DNA of 64,000 nucleotides from Fibrobacter sp. (GTDB taxonomy: Bacteria > Fibrobacterota > Fibrobacteria > Fibrobacterales > Fibrobacteraceae). How positions within the stretch are numbered: position 1 is the first letter of the stretch; every line of letters starts with the position of its first letter. The stretch spans positions 186,001 through 250,000 of the forward strand of contig JAGCPF010000035.1 in assembly GCA_017642335.1 (NCBI GenBank), given 5' to 3'. The translations under genes and the position numbers were made by a program. A model generated the notes under the pieces. The model ran no database searches. It was given only the letters and a program-made list of their open reading frames with translations, and was not told the origin of the DNA. Positions 16,203-25,164 of the stretch are shown one piece after another.

Positions 16203-19200
16203 ATGACGAAACTTATTATTTCTCTTTTGCTTTGCTTGTTCACTTCGGCTGCTCTCGCTGCTGACACGTTGGAAGTTTTTGCCTTCTTGGTCCAGTTCAA
16301 GCAGGAAAAACCAGATAACTCGCTCACGACGGGTGATGGCACGTTCGGTTCCGACTTGAAGAACAAGGAAGCCTATAGCCTGGATCCCGTGAAAATGCGC
16401 AATTCCGTTTCGTACTGGAAGAAGCATTTCGCATTTGCCAACGCCTATTACCAGGCGGCGAGTGGCGGAAAGGTGGCCATCAAGGCGAGGATTTTCCCCG
16501 ATTCGACTTCGGGACAGTCGGTTTACACGTTGAAGAAGCCTATTATCGACTATAACCGTACCAAGAAGATGAAGGGCGAGAAGACGGCGGCGTACGACGA
16601 GGCCCGCAGCCGAGACTATCTTTCGTTTGTCTACGACGCCGTGATGGCCGTACATGGTTCCAAGAATTCCCCGTTCAACATCCCCCTGTCCGAAAATTCG
16701 AATACGAAGCGCGCCTACATGATTATTCATGCGGGAGCGAGCCGTTTGGTGGATGGCGGTTCCATGGGGACAGACGGAGCGGACACTCCGGGTGATTTCT
16801 GGGATAGCTACGTTTCGAATGACGCTTGGGAATACCTTTCCCCGGATTCCGCCTACACGGCCGTGCAGAAGGTGAGCAAGGATTCCTCCCTGGTGACTGG
16901 CCTTGTGCTTAAGGACGCCGCAGTTGATACGCTGAAGACGATGATGGTCATGAGCGAGACTGCGTCGCAGGACGGCCTGAACTGGGGTGTCAACGGTTTC
17001 CTTGTGAACCAGATCGGGCGAGAACTCGGGATGCCGAACACCTACGATGTGGTGAAGGGCATTTCGCGCCTGGGCTACTTTGACTTGATGGATTTTGCTG
17101 GTTACAGTTCCGGCAATGGTTTCATGCCGGCCTTGCCGAGTGCCTGGAACCGCTCGTACATGGGCTGGGGCAAAGTCAAGGAAGTCCGCCCCACTGCAGG
17201 GAAAAGTGTGACCGTCGATATCGCTGCCGCCGGTAGCGGACTCGGTACCGAAATCGTGAAGGTCCCCTTGAACGGTAGCGAGTACTTGCTGATAGAGAAC
17301 CGTCAGCGCTCCTGGAACAAGAACGGCAAAGTGAATGTCGTGCTCGGGGATGCTTCCGCCGACGAGGATACTTCCGTGACGACGGTGCCTGCCGACAGTG
17401 TTTGGTCTGTTTTCGAGGATAGCATTTGCGTCAAGGAAAAATGCGAGGTAAATCCGAATAAGGCGAAGGGGCTGATTCTTTCGCTGAGCTCGTTCGATGC
17501 CGGTCTTCCGGCCAGCGGTATCGCCGTGTGGAAGGTGAACGAATGGTATTTGCGCGAGTCGCTGCAGTATGGCGCCGTGAACTTCTGGGGTGGTGACACG
17601 CTGCGTGACCATCAGTTCGGCATCTCGCTTGTCGAGGCGGACGGCGTGATGAGCATCGGCAAGACGTTCAAGAATGCGCTTGACCGCGACGTTTACGACT
17701 ATGGTGCCGGTACGGACTTGCTGCCGCACAAGCGCTTCGGTTCAGGGAAGTTTGAGACGGTCAAGACGATTATGCCGACTGGCTATGCCAATACGCAGAC
17801 GACGCAGGGCGGCTATACGGGTATCAAGATTTCTGTGAAAGTACCGGATGGCGCACGCAAGGAAAAGACGGCCAATTTGTTTATGGGCGACAGCGTCATA
17901 AATTATGCGGCTCCGGTCATCAGCGTGACGATCAGCATTGACGACGGGAGCATTGAAGGCTCCAAGTTCCCGAAAAAGGTCGGCCTTACTAACGCTGCCC
18001 GCGGCGCCGTATTCGTGGACGGCGAAGGGGATGACAAGGTTGTCGTGTTTGCGTCGGCAGGCGGTACGCTGCAGGCGATGACCGCTCTCGGCGATTCGCT
18101 GTTCCCGGCCGATACTGTCGTTTCTGTGGGGAAGGTTGCTTTGAATGATTCCGTGGAATCCGTGCCGCTGTACCGCCTGGGCCCGAGCTACGGGCCCCTC
18201 GTCGGCATTGCCGGCGACGGCGCAAACGCATACTCCTTGCACCGGAAAAATCTTGTCAGGACTTCGTTCAAGAGCGGCATTCCGGAACAGGATATAATCG
18301 AGTTCGATGCCGTGGGCAATGGCCTAGTCATTGATTCCGCTGTGGCGGGGCCTGTCGTTGCCGGGACGCACTTGCTGTTTGCTTCGGACACGTCGCTGTG
18401 GACAGTTGGTTTTGGCGACCAGAAGAAGGTCTTCTCCTCGACACCGCTGAAATCCATGCATGCGCAGGACTTGGCGCTTTGTGAAGATGCCGGCGATTCC
18501 CATATCGCGAAGGTTGTCGTCGTTGGCAAGGAAGGGAAACTTTTCGTGAAATCGTTGGAGAAGGAATCCCTGGACAATCCCGATGTGGCTCCTGTTTATC
18601 GTGATTCTTCGATGCTTTTGGAAACCAAAGGTCTGCAGGGACGGTATTTCCGTGTCGCCTGTACGGACATGGATCGTGACGGGGTCGTAGAGGCCATAGT
18701 CCTTGGGAGCCGTGGCTCTGTAATGAGCGTGAGCTTGACTGCGAAAACGTCCAAGCCGAATTGGATGCGTACTTACAAGCGCGGGCTTTCCGGAACGTCC
18801 GGATTGAAGGACGAAAATTCCGGCATGGCTATCGGCGACATCAATGGTGACGGTTATCCGGAAGTCGTGTTCCTGGGCGATAACCTGGTTTATGCGCTGG
18901 ATCGTTTTGGCCTTCCGCTTCCGGGATTCCCGGTGAAGTTGACTCGTGGCGTGCCCCTCGTCGGCTTCTTCAGCGATCCGCTCATCGTCGACGTGACGGG
19001 TGACAAGGTCCCTGAAATTCTGGTCCCGAGCAGCGACGGGCTTGTGTATGCCTATACGGGTGCCGGCAAGCAGGTGAAGAACGGTTTCCCGGTCGCCGCG
19101 GGTAGTTTTGAGTATGGCGAGACGTACGAGCCGCTGTCCATTTTTGTGACGGATGCAGTGACTTCGAAAAAGGCGTCCGGGCCGGAACTGTACGCGTTCC

Positions 19201-19640
19201 ACCGCGACAATGTCTCTGCGGTGCGCCTGGCGAAGGCTTCGAGCGGAGCCGAGAAGGCTTCTGCCGCTTGGGCGCTTCCGGCTGGCGGCAATGAACGTAC
19301 CGGTTTCTTTGATGCAAGTCGTCTTGGCGACGTGAAAAAACAGGAGGCCAAGAAGGAAATTTCGGAATTCTTCGTCTTCCCGAACCCGGTGAAGAACGGC
19401 GTGGCCAAGGCGCGATTTGAAATCGGCGCTCCTGCGAAGTCTGCGACCATTGAATTCTACGATATCACGGGCCTTTGTGTCTACAAGAAAAAGTTGGGCG
19501 GAGTTGAAGCCGGCCGCAACCAGTTTGATCATCTCGACCTGAAATCCTTGGGAAGCGACGTGTATACGGCTCGCTTGAGGGTGGAATTCGAGGGCGGAAA
19601 AACGAAGCAGAAACTGTTCCGCGTTGGTATCGTCCACTAG
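16203..19640 (+). CDS. Secreted M6-like protein with degenerate active site, FG-GAP repeats and a type IX-like sorting domain
   Basis: A protein of 1145 residues with a cleavable signal peptide (LISLLLCLFTSAALAA). Residues about 25-420 resemble immune-inhibitor-A (M6) metallopeptidases, but where these have HEFGHVLGLPDLYD this protein has NQIGRELGMPNTYD, so both zinc histidines and the catalytic glutamate are replaced. Residues about 600-960 contain FG-GAP/VCBS-type propeller repeats (TDMDRDGVVEAIVLGSRG, AIGDINGDGYPEVVFLGD, IVDVTGDKVPEILVPSSDG). The last 90 residues (FFVFPNPVKNG, then YDITGLCVYKKKLGG, VYTARLRV) match the type A C-terminal domain of type IX secretion. It is probably exported to the surface as a non-catalytic binding protein. 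It starts 25 bases after the lipoprotein gene. Confidence 0.8.
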   Translation: MTKLIISLLLCLFTSAALAADTLEVFAFLVQFKQEKPDNSLTTGDGTFGSDLKNKEAYSLDPVKMRNSVSYWKKHFAFANAYYQAASGGKVAIKARIFPDSTSGQSVYTLKKPIIDYNRTKKMKGEKTAAYDEARSRDYLSFVYDAVMAVHGSKNSPFNIPLSENSNTKRAYMIIHAGASRLVDGGSMGTDGADTPGDFWDSYVSNDAWEYLSPDSAYTAVQKVSKDSSLVTGLVLKDAAVDTLKTMMVMSETASQDGLNWGVNGFLVNQIGRELGMPNTYDVVKGISRLGYFDLMDFAGYSSGNGFMPALPSAWNRSYMGWGKVKEVRPTAGKSVTVDIAAAGSGLGTEIVKVPLNGSEYLLIENRQRSWNKNGKVNVVLGDASADEDTSVTTVPADSVWSVFEDSICVKEKCEVNPNKAKGLILSLSSFDAGLPASGIAVWKVNEWYLRESLQYGAVNFWGGDTLRDHQFGISLVEADGVMSIGKTFKNALDRDVYDYGAGTDLLPHKRFGSGKFETVKTIMPTGYANTQTTQGGYTGIKISVKVPDGARKEKTANLFMGDSVINYAAPVISVTISIDDGSIEGSKFPKKVGLTNAARGAVFVDGEGDDKVVVFASAGGTLQAMTALGDSLFPADTVVSVGKVALNDSVESVPLYRLGPSYGPLVGIAGDGANAYSLHRKNLVRTSFKSGIPEQDIIEFDAVGNGLVIDSAVAGPVVAGTHLLFASDTSLWTVGFGDQKKVFSSTPLKSMHAQDLALCEDAGDSHIAKVVVVGKEGKLFVKSLEKESLDNPDVAPVYRDSSMLLETKGLQGRYFRVACTDMDRDGVVEAIVLGSRGSVMSVSLTAKTSKPNWMRTYKRGLSGTSGLKDENSGMAIGDINGDGYPEVVFLGDNLVYALDRFGLPLPGFPVKLTRGVPLVGFFSDPLIVDVTGDKVPEILVPSSDGLVYAYTGAGKQVKNGFPVAAGSFEYGETYEPLSIFVTDAVTSKKASGPELYAFHRDNVSAVRLAKASSGAEKASAAWALPAGGNERTGFFDASRLGDVKKQEAKKEISEFFVFPNPVKNGVAKARFEIGAPAKSATIEFYDITGLCVYKKKLGGVEAGRNQFDHLDLKSLGSDVYTARLRVEFEGGKTKQKLFRVGIVH

Positions 19641-19651
19641 GGAGTTGTCAT

Positions 19652-20641
19652 ATGTCGTGCGTCAGATCGTCCAAAGTCATTGCCGTCGGGTTTGCGCTTG
19701 CCGCGTCCTTGTTGGGCATGGCCGCCTGTAGCACGAATGGCGAAGCCGTGGATATCGAGCCGGTTCAGGAAGGTTTCGGCCCCGCCGGTAACGGAGGCTC
19801 CGGCGACGAAGGAAATGAGGACGAGGGCGAAAAGGACGAGGGCGAGAAAGGCTCCGATTCCACGGAAACCGAAGCTGTCGATTCGGTTGGAATAAATCCT
19901 TCGGATGTCGGCAAGGCCACTCTTTTCAAGGATTCCACGGATGGCTTGAAATTTGTCCATATCCCGTCGGTGGTTCTTAACCGCAGTTCGATAAAGTATT
20001 CCGTTTCGGCGTACTATATCGCGACAACGGAAGTCACTCAGGGACTGTACAAAGAAGTGGTCGAATCGCTTCCTGATCAGGATAAACTGGACGATAATCT
20101 GCCTGTCGTGAATGTCTCCTGGTACGATGCGGTGCTGTTTTGCAACGCTCTTTCCAAGAAAGTTGGCCTAGATACGGCTTATAGATACAAGTCTGTGGGT
20201 GACAAGAATTTCTTGGAAGGCTTGGAGATCGACTACTCCGTCGAGGCGATTCGCCTGCCGACAGAAATGGAGTGGGAAATTGCGGCCCATGGGGGCGTAA
20301 TGGAAACCACCTATTACTGGGGTTACGAGCCGGCTTCTGATTATGCGTATTACGGACAAACTAAAGGTCCGGCAAAGGTGGCGAGCAAGAAACCCAACGC
20401 CTTCGGTCTTTACGATATGGCCGGCAATGTTGCTGAATGGGTGAATGATTGGTATGCGAGCTATTCTACGACCGATGCGAAGAATCCCGTTGGCCCGACT
20501 ACAGGAAAAACCAAGTGCATTCGTGGCGGGGGATGGGGCGATAAGGTGGCAAATATTGCCCCGAAGGAACGCGACAAGAAAGACCCGCTGTACAGTGGGG
20601 TTACTCTGGGTTTCAGGATTGCGTATTCAAAAGGCTTTTAG
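19652..20641 (+). CDS. FGE/SUMF1-like lipoprotein
   Basis: A protein of 329 residues. The signal peptide ends in MAAC, followed by a Gly/Glu/Asp-rich linker. Residues about 90-329 form a formylglycine-generating-enzyme-like (SUMF1) domain: TTEVTQGLYKEVV, VNVSWYDAVLFCNALSKK, IRLPTEMEWEIAAHGG, YDMAGNVAEWVNDWYASY, CIRGGGWGDK and LGFRIAY. True FGEs need a C-terminal pair of cysteines; I do not see that pair, so it is probably a binding or structural relative. GGGAG precedes the ATG. It follows the pseudo-protease gene by 11 bases. Confidence 0.88.
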   Translation: MSCVRSSKVIAVGFALAASLLGMAACSTNGEAVDIEPVQEGFGPAGNGGSGDEGNEDEGEKDEGEKGSDSTETEAVDSVGINPSDVGKATLFKDSTDGLKFVHIPSVVLNRSSIKYSVSAYYIATTEVTQGLYKEVVESLPDQDKLDDNLPVVNVSWYDAVLFCNALSKKVGLDTAYRYKSVGDKNFLEGLEIDYSVEAIRLPTEMEWEIAAHGGVMETTYYWGYEPASDYAYYGQTKGPAKVASKKPNAFGLYDMAGNVAEWVNDWYASYSTTDAKNPVGPTTGKTKCIRGGGWGDKVANIAPKERDKKDPLYSGVTLGFRIAYSKGF

Positions 20642-20746
20642 CCTAAATTGCCTCAGCCGAACTTGAGCTGGATTCATTCCCGTAAATCACATTATAAAGA
20701 TTAGATGCGTCCTGCGCGTAATCTTTATTTTGCTACATTTTTCTTT

Positions 20747-21220
20747 ATGATGAAGTTTAGATTGGTTGCGCTTGCTATATGCATCGGCTTGCTTGCATGT
20801 TCCGAGCAAAAGTCGGAACCTTTGCCGGAATTGCCGCGTATGGAGATTCCTTCGGAACTGGCTGGCCTGTATTCAGGACAGCTCCCTTGCGATAACTGCA
20901 AGGCGCTCATTGTCCGCGTGGTCCTTTCTGCAGACAGCGGCGTGACCATGGTTCGTACTCAGGTTATGGATACGATTGTAGTTGATACGCTCCAGGGCTC
21001 GTACGCGATGGGTGCCGACAGCGTTATCACTTTCTCTATGCCTGCTTGGCGTAATTGGAACTACAAGCGTAATTCCATGGGTAATCTTGAACTGTTGAAT
21101 GGTTCTGGCCAGGTATATTTGAACGAAGATGGCTTGAAGTGCGAACTTATCCGAATCTTTACCATGCCCAGGATGAAGCCGGTTTTGGATTCGGGCGATT
21201 CTCAGAAGGCTGTGGAGTAG
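20747..21220 (+). CDS. NlpE-like lipoprotein
   Basis: A protein of 157 residues with a lipoprotein signal (lipobox LLAC). The segment LAGLYSGQLPCDNCKALIVR matches the N-terminal CxxC motif of NlpE/CopR-type outer-membrane lipoproteins, which in E. coli sense surface contact and copper. Only the N-terminal type domain is present. The start is placed at 20747 (MMKFRL). The longer in-frame start at 20705 would lie upstream of a TTTATTTTG promoter-like element (20724-20732) and make the signal peptide too long. The stop is 3 bases from the LytTR gene start. Confidence 0.75.
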   Translation: MMKFRLVALAICIGLLACSEQKSEPLPELPRMEIPSELAGLYSGQLPCDNCKALIVRVVLSADSGVTMVRTQVMDTIVVDTLQGSYAMGADSVITFSMPAWRNWNYKRNSMGNLELLNGSGQVYLNEDGLKCELIRIFTMPRMKPVLDSGDSQKAVE

Positions 21221-21223
21221 TTT

Positions 21224-21997
21224 ATGTTGTGTAGAGCACTCATTGTCGATGACGAACCTCTCGCCCGTGTTCGCATGCGTTCCCTTTTGGAACCTTATGC
21301 GCAGGAATTGGAAATTGTCGGTGAAGCGTCTTCCGGAACCGTTGCCATATCGCAGATAAGGGACCTTGTCCCAGATGTCGTGTTTCTTGATATCCAGATG
21401 GCGGATATGAACGCCTTTGACGTGCTGCATGGCTTGGATATGGATGACGACATGCCGTTGATTGTCTTTACGACGGCGTTCGAGGATTTTGCGCTTCGCG
21501 CCTACGAAGAAAATACCGTTGACTACTTGCTCAAGCCGATAGAACCTGCCCGCCTCGAGGCGACTATCGCAAAGTTGCGCAAGCGTTTCTCGACGATGGC
21601 GACTGAACAGCAGATGCCTGGCGATTTCTCGTGGGACAAGTTCCGTGCCATGGTAAAGGGCGATGAACAGTACATGCAGCGGATCCAGGTGAAAATCGGT
21701 GACCGCATCCTGCTCGTGAACGTGGACGAAATCATCCGGTTCCAGAGTGAGGAAAAGTATACCACTGTCTATACAACGAATAACCGCTACATTATCGATA
21801 CGCCCCTCGTCGATTTGGAAAAGAGACTCGACCCGAGGGTGTTCGTGCGGATTCACCGCGCACATCTAGTGGCCATCGACTACATTGCCGAGATACGCAA
21901 GACCGATGCGAGCCGCTTGAATGTCGTGCTGCGCGACAAGGACCACACTCAGTTGATGGTAAGCCGTAATTTTGTGAAGAAGGTGAAGAACCTTTAA
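21224..21997 (+). CDS. LytR/AlgR-family response regulator (LytTR)
   Basis: A protein of 257 residues. The receiver domain has IVDDEPLARVRMR at the N-terminus, the phospho-accepting Asp in DVVFLDIQM (near residue 54), a Thr in FTTAF and the Lys in YLLKPIEP. The C-terminal LytTR DNA-binding domain spans residues about 150-257 (RILLVNVDEIIRFQSEEKY, then FVRIHRAHLVAIDYI). No sensor kinase is nearby, so its partner is unknown. It lies between the NlpE-like lipoprotein and signal peptidase genes at gaps of 3 and 13 bases, suggesting an envelope-related operon. Confidence 0.93.
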   Translation: MLCRALIVDDEPLARVRMRSLLEPYAQELEIVGEASSGTVAISQIRDLVPDVVFLDIQMADMNAFDVLHGLDMDDDMPLIVFTTAFEDFALRAYEENTVDYLLKPIEPARLEATIAKLRKRFSTMATEQQMPGDFSWDKFRAMVKGDEQYMQRIQVKIGDRILLVNVDEIIRFQSEEKYTTVYTTNNRYIIDTPLVDLEKRLDPRVFVRIHRAHLVAIDYIAEIRKTDASRLNVVLRDKDHTQLMVSRNFVKKVKNL

Positions 21998-22010
21998 TTT
22001 GGAGTTCCTG

Positions 22011-23375
22011 ATGGACGTTGACAAGAAAACTTTTTCGTTACCCAGATTTTTGAAGTCCCTGACAAGGGAGATTATCGTTCCCGTTGCACTTGCTCTTATT
22101 GTCATCCAGTATGTGGTGCAGGCGTTCCAAATTCCGAGCGGCTCGATGGAAAACTCGTTGCTTACGGGAGACTTCCTTCTCGGGCTCAAGTTTACTTATG
22201 GCTCGCCGATTCCTTTCACGAACCAGAAGTTCCCAGGCTATGCTCTCCCGGAACGCGGGGATGTCGTGATTTTCCGTTACCCGGGCGAACCCGAATATCC
22301 GGACAACAATCCGTCGCGCTACACGCACATGTTCAACGCGCTCATGTTTGGCAACGTTTACTGGGACCATGAGCCTGCTGACGGCCAACCGCATCTGGTG
22401 CATTATCCCGATGGCCCGAAGGACTACATCAAGCGCTGCGTGGCTGTGAGCGGCGATACGGTGCAGGTCCACAATGGCGTGCTTGCCGTAAACGGCGTAT
22501 GGCAGCGGACGCTCCCCGCGAAGGGCAAGTGGACGGCGTCCAGGCGTACGGCCTCGCCACGAGACGAACGTGGCCCGTTTGTTATCCCTTCTGTCGGTGA
22601 CACCTTGTATACGGATTCTCTTTCGCTGGAACAGCTGTGGTGGTTGCGCTCCGTTATCGTGCAAGAAAATCCGGACTCCCATGTGGAATACGACATCTCG
22701 CTGTGGAAAGACGGCCTCGAGGCGAACAACTATGAGTTCGACGATTTTGCCATTCCGGTCGAAAGCGAAAGAGGCTTTACCCTGAACGCGCTGCTCCAGA
22801 GAAACCAGCTTGTGCTGCAGCACGTAAATCAGGGCGACACTGTCCGCGGGAAGATGCCTTTCGCGTTCTATAGGGACTATGCGAGAATGGCTTTCTTGCC
22901 TGTCATGATTCCCGAGGAAATGCAGGGATCGTTTACCCGCAAGGTCAGCTATATCGCTTTCGAGGGAATGCAGTTGCAGGATCTCGAGGGCAATGTCGAG
23001 AGGTTGAATGCGCTGGCCGATGCCGATACGGTCCTGGACACATCGGCTGTGGTTGCTCAAGATTCCTCGGTCGCTCCTGTTGCATCGCATTTCGAAATCC
23101 GCAGGCAGATTCTCGTAGATGGCAAACCGATCGACCACTACGTGATCAAGACCCCGCTGTTCTTCATGATGGGGGACAACCGCGACAATTCCGCCGACAG
23201 CCGTTACTGGGGCTTCGTTACGCTCCGCAATATCCGGGCCAAGGCTTTCGTCCTTTACTTTTCCTTTGAAAACGACGACCAGGCGTTTGCGCTGGGCAAC
23301 CCGCTTACATGGTGGCGTCTGCCCTTCAGAATCCGCTGGACCCGCATCGGCAAAATTATTGACCTGATAGACTGA
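22011..23375 (+). CDS. lepB: Signal peptidase I (large form)
   Basis: A protein of 454 residues that cleaves signal peptides of exported proteins at the inner membrane. One N-terminal membrane helix is followed by the catalytic serine box FQIPSGSMENSLL, the ERGDVVIFRYP box, the lysine box KDYIKRCVAVSGD and the GDNRDNSADSRYWGFV box. About 230 residues separate the lysine box from the GDNRDNS box, far more than in E. coli, giving a large periplasmic insert as in some Bacteroidota enzymes. The ATG at 22011 is preferred to the TTG at 21999 because GGAG lies 6 bases before it. Confidence 0.95.
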   Translation: MDVDKKTFSLPRFLKSLTREIIVPVALALIVIQYVVQAFQIPSGSMENSLLTGDFLLGLKFTYGSPIPFTNQKFPGYALPERGDVVIFRYPGEPEYPDNNPSRYTHMFNALMFGNVYWDHEPADGQPHLVHYPDGPKDYIKRCVAVSGDTVQVHNGVLAVNGVWQRTLPAKGKWTASRRTASPRDERGPFVIPSVGDTLYTDSLSLEQLWWLRSVIVQENPDSHVEYDISLWKDGLEANNYEFDDFAIPVESERGFTLNALLQRNQLVLQHVNQGDTVRGKMPFAFYRDYARMAFLPVMIPEEMQGSFTRKVSYIAFEGMQLQDLEGNVERLNALADADTVLDTSAVVAQDSSVAPVASHFEIRRQILVDGKPIDHYVIKTPLFFMMGDNRDNSADSRYWGFVTLRNIRAKAFVLYFSFENDDQAFALGNPLTWWRLPFRIRWTRIGKIIDLID

Positions 23376-23377
23376 CA

Positions 23378-25153
23378 ATGAAGTTCGCTCCGCTTGTATT
23401 CGCTTTTGCCGGCATGGCGATGTTGCTCTCCTGCGCGACGCAGGTGGCTCCCGGCGGTGGTCCCGAGGACAAGTTGCCCCCGCGTGTGGCCGCTGTCTAT
23501 CCGGCTCCGAATACGACGAACCATCCGAACGAGTTGTACGTGAAGCTTGAATTTGACGAGTGGATCAATGCGTCGATACCGCGTAGCGCTGTTTCCATAT
23601 CGCCTCCCATCGACAAGAAGATGAAATTCGAGGTGAGTGGCAAGACGCTCGAGCTCACGTCGCGTGCCGAACTCGATACAGGGACGACGTACACGGTGAC
23701 TTTTGCAGGTGGCATCAAGGACCTGCACGGCAACATGCTCGCAACTCCTTTCCAGATAGTGTTTTCTACCGGAGCGAAAATTGACTCGCTCAAGCTGGTT
23801 GGGCGTGTGTTGGTGAACGATTCCCTGATTCGCAAGAAGGTCTATCCGAGTATCGGGCTATTCTTGATGGGTAGCGAACGCGAAAGCCGCCATTACCTGG
23901 AGAAGTACCGCGACACAGCGACTCACGTGTTGGACTCCTTGCCGATGTTGACCAAGGAACCTCCGCTGTACCTTACCCGCACGGACAGCGTGGGTAATTT
24001 CGTGCTGTCCGGGCTGCGCCCGGGACGCTACCGCGTCGTCGCGTTCCTGGATGCGAACGGAAACCAGAAAATTGAATCCAGTTCCGAACTGGTTGGTGTT
24101 TGGACAGGCGACCTGTCGCTGGATTCCACGACGGCGGATACGCTGTGGGTTCCGCTTGCCGACCAGGACACTACAAAGCTTGAACTGTCATCCTTGGCCC
24201 AGCCAGGGGCCTCCGTGCTCGAGGCGACATTTACCCGCCCGGTCTATTTTGATTCCGCATTCGCCGATACGGCGAACTGCAAACTTATCGCTCCTGACAA
24301 TTCGGAGCTTTATCCATCGTATGTTTACCTCGGTGCGACATCGAACAAGCCCAGGTTCTACTTTAACCAGAAACCCAAGCCGGAAACTTCGTACAAGTTT
24401 GTTTGTGCCAACGCGAAGGATTCGCTGTTCCGTTCATTGGACACGCTTCGCAGCAAGCTGGATTGGGAATGGCAAGAGATAAAGGGCGATACGTTGCCTC
24501 CGTCTGTTTCCAAGACGGCTGTTCTTGGGAAGGCAAAGGCCGTGTTCCCGGGTGATTCGCTTGTGTTTGCCTATAACAAGCCGCTGGTTGATTCTTTGGA
24601 AAATACCTATTACGTTGCTATAAACAAGGATACCGCGCAGGTGCAGGTCAAGCGGCTGGACGCGATACGCTTCTTGGTGGTTAACGAAAAACCATGGCCG
24701 ACCGATGTGACTGTGGATTTCTTGCAGGGCTACCAAGACACAACTTTGGCCGCGGCTGACAGCAATGGCGTCCGCGATACCGTCATTTCGCTCAAGTATC
24801 GTCGCTTGCTGCGTTTCGAGACGGTCTCGAAACTCAAGCTGGCAATGTTGCGCGGAAGTATTCCTGGCGCAAAGTCCGGCGCAAAAGTCCGTCTTTACTC
24901 CATTGACGCCAAAACGTACTATTATGCGGTTTGCAGCACCAACGGTAGCTTCGTTATCCATGATATTGTCGAAGGAAATTACTTTATTGATTACTACTAT
25001 GCCGAAGAAGGCAAGCGCACGCCTGATGCAGGCTCGCTATTCCCCTTCCGTTACGGGAAACCCTGGAGAGCGCCTAACGACACGATCAAAGTGAAGAATG
25101 GCGATAATGTTTTAAAAGACTTGGTGAGCGCCCCATTGCCGGCGTTGCCATAA
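23378..25153 (+). CDS. Ig-like-domain lipoprotein
   Basis: A protein of 591 residues. The lipobox is LLSC, followed by TQVAPGGGPEDKLPPRV. Residues about 35-125 form an SbsA/Big_5-like Ig domain (YVKLEFDEWINASI, then SRAELDTGTTYTVTFAGGIK). A carboxypeptidase-regulatory-like segment follows (GNFVLSGLRPGRYRVVAFLD), then further beta-rich repeats. Proteins with this ATQVAPGGGPED start are common in Bacteroidota and are taken to be outer-membrane lipoproteins of unknown role. The start codon lies 2 bases past the lepB stop, so the genes are probably coupled. Confidence 0.85.
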   Translation: MKFAPLVFAFAGMAMLLSCATQVAPGGGPEDKLPPRVAAVYPAPNTTNHPNELYVKLEFDEWINASIPRSAVSISPPIDKKMKFEVSGKTLELTSRAELDTGTTYTVTFAGGIKDLHGNMLATPFQIVFSTGAKIDSLKLVGRVLVNDSLIRKKVYPSIGLFLMGSERESRHYLEKYRDTATHVLDSLPMLTKEPPLYLTRTDSVGNFVLSGLRPGRYRVVAFLDANGNQKIESSSELVGVWTGDLSLDSTTADTLWVPLADQDTTKLELSSLAQPGASVLEATFTRPVYFDSAFADTANCKLIAPDNSELYPSYVYLGATSNKPRFYFNQKPKPETSYKFVCANAKDSLFRSLDTLRSKLDWEWQEIKGDTLPPSVSKTAVLGKAKAVFPGDSLVFAYNKPLVDSLENTYYVAINKDTAQVQVKRLDAIRFLVVNEKPWPTDVTVDFLQGYQDTTLAAADSNGVRDTVISLKYRRLLRFETVSKLKLAMLRGSIPGAKSGAKVRLYSIDAKTYYYAVCSTNGSFVIHDIVEGNYFIDYYYAEEGKRTPDAGSLFPFRYGKPWRAPNDTIKVKNGDNVLKDLVSAPLPALP

Positions 25154-25164
25154 AGGATGGTAAT

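Noticed and set aside
16990..17035. Active M6 metallopeptidase
   Set aside because: The HExxH residues are replaced by N, Q and R, so catalytic activity was not claimed.
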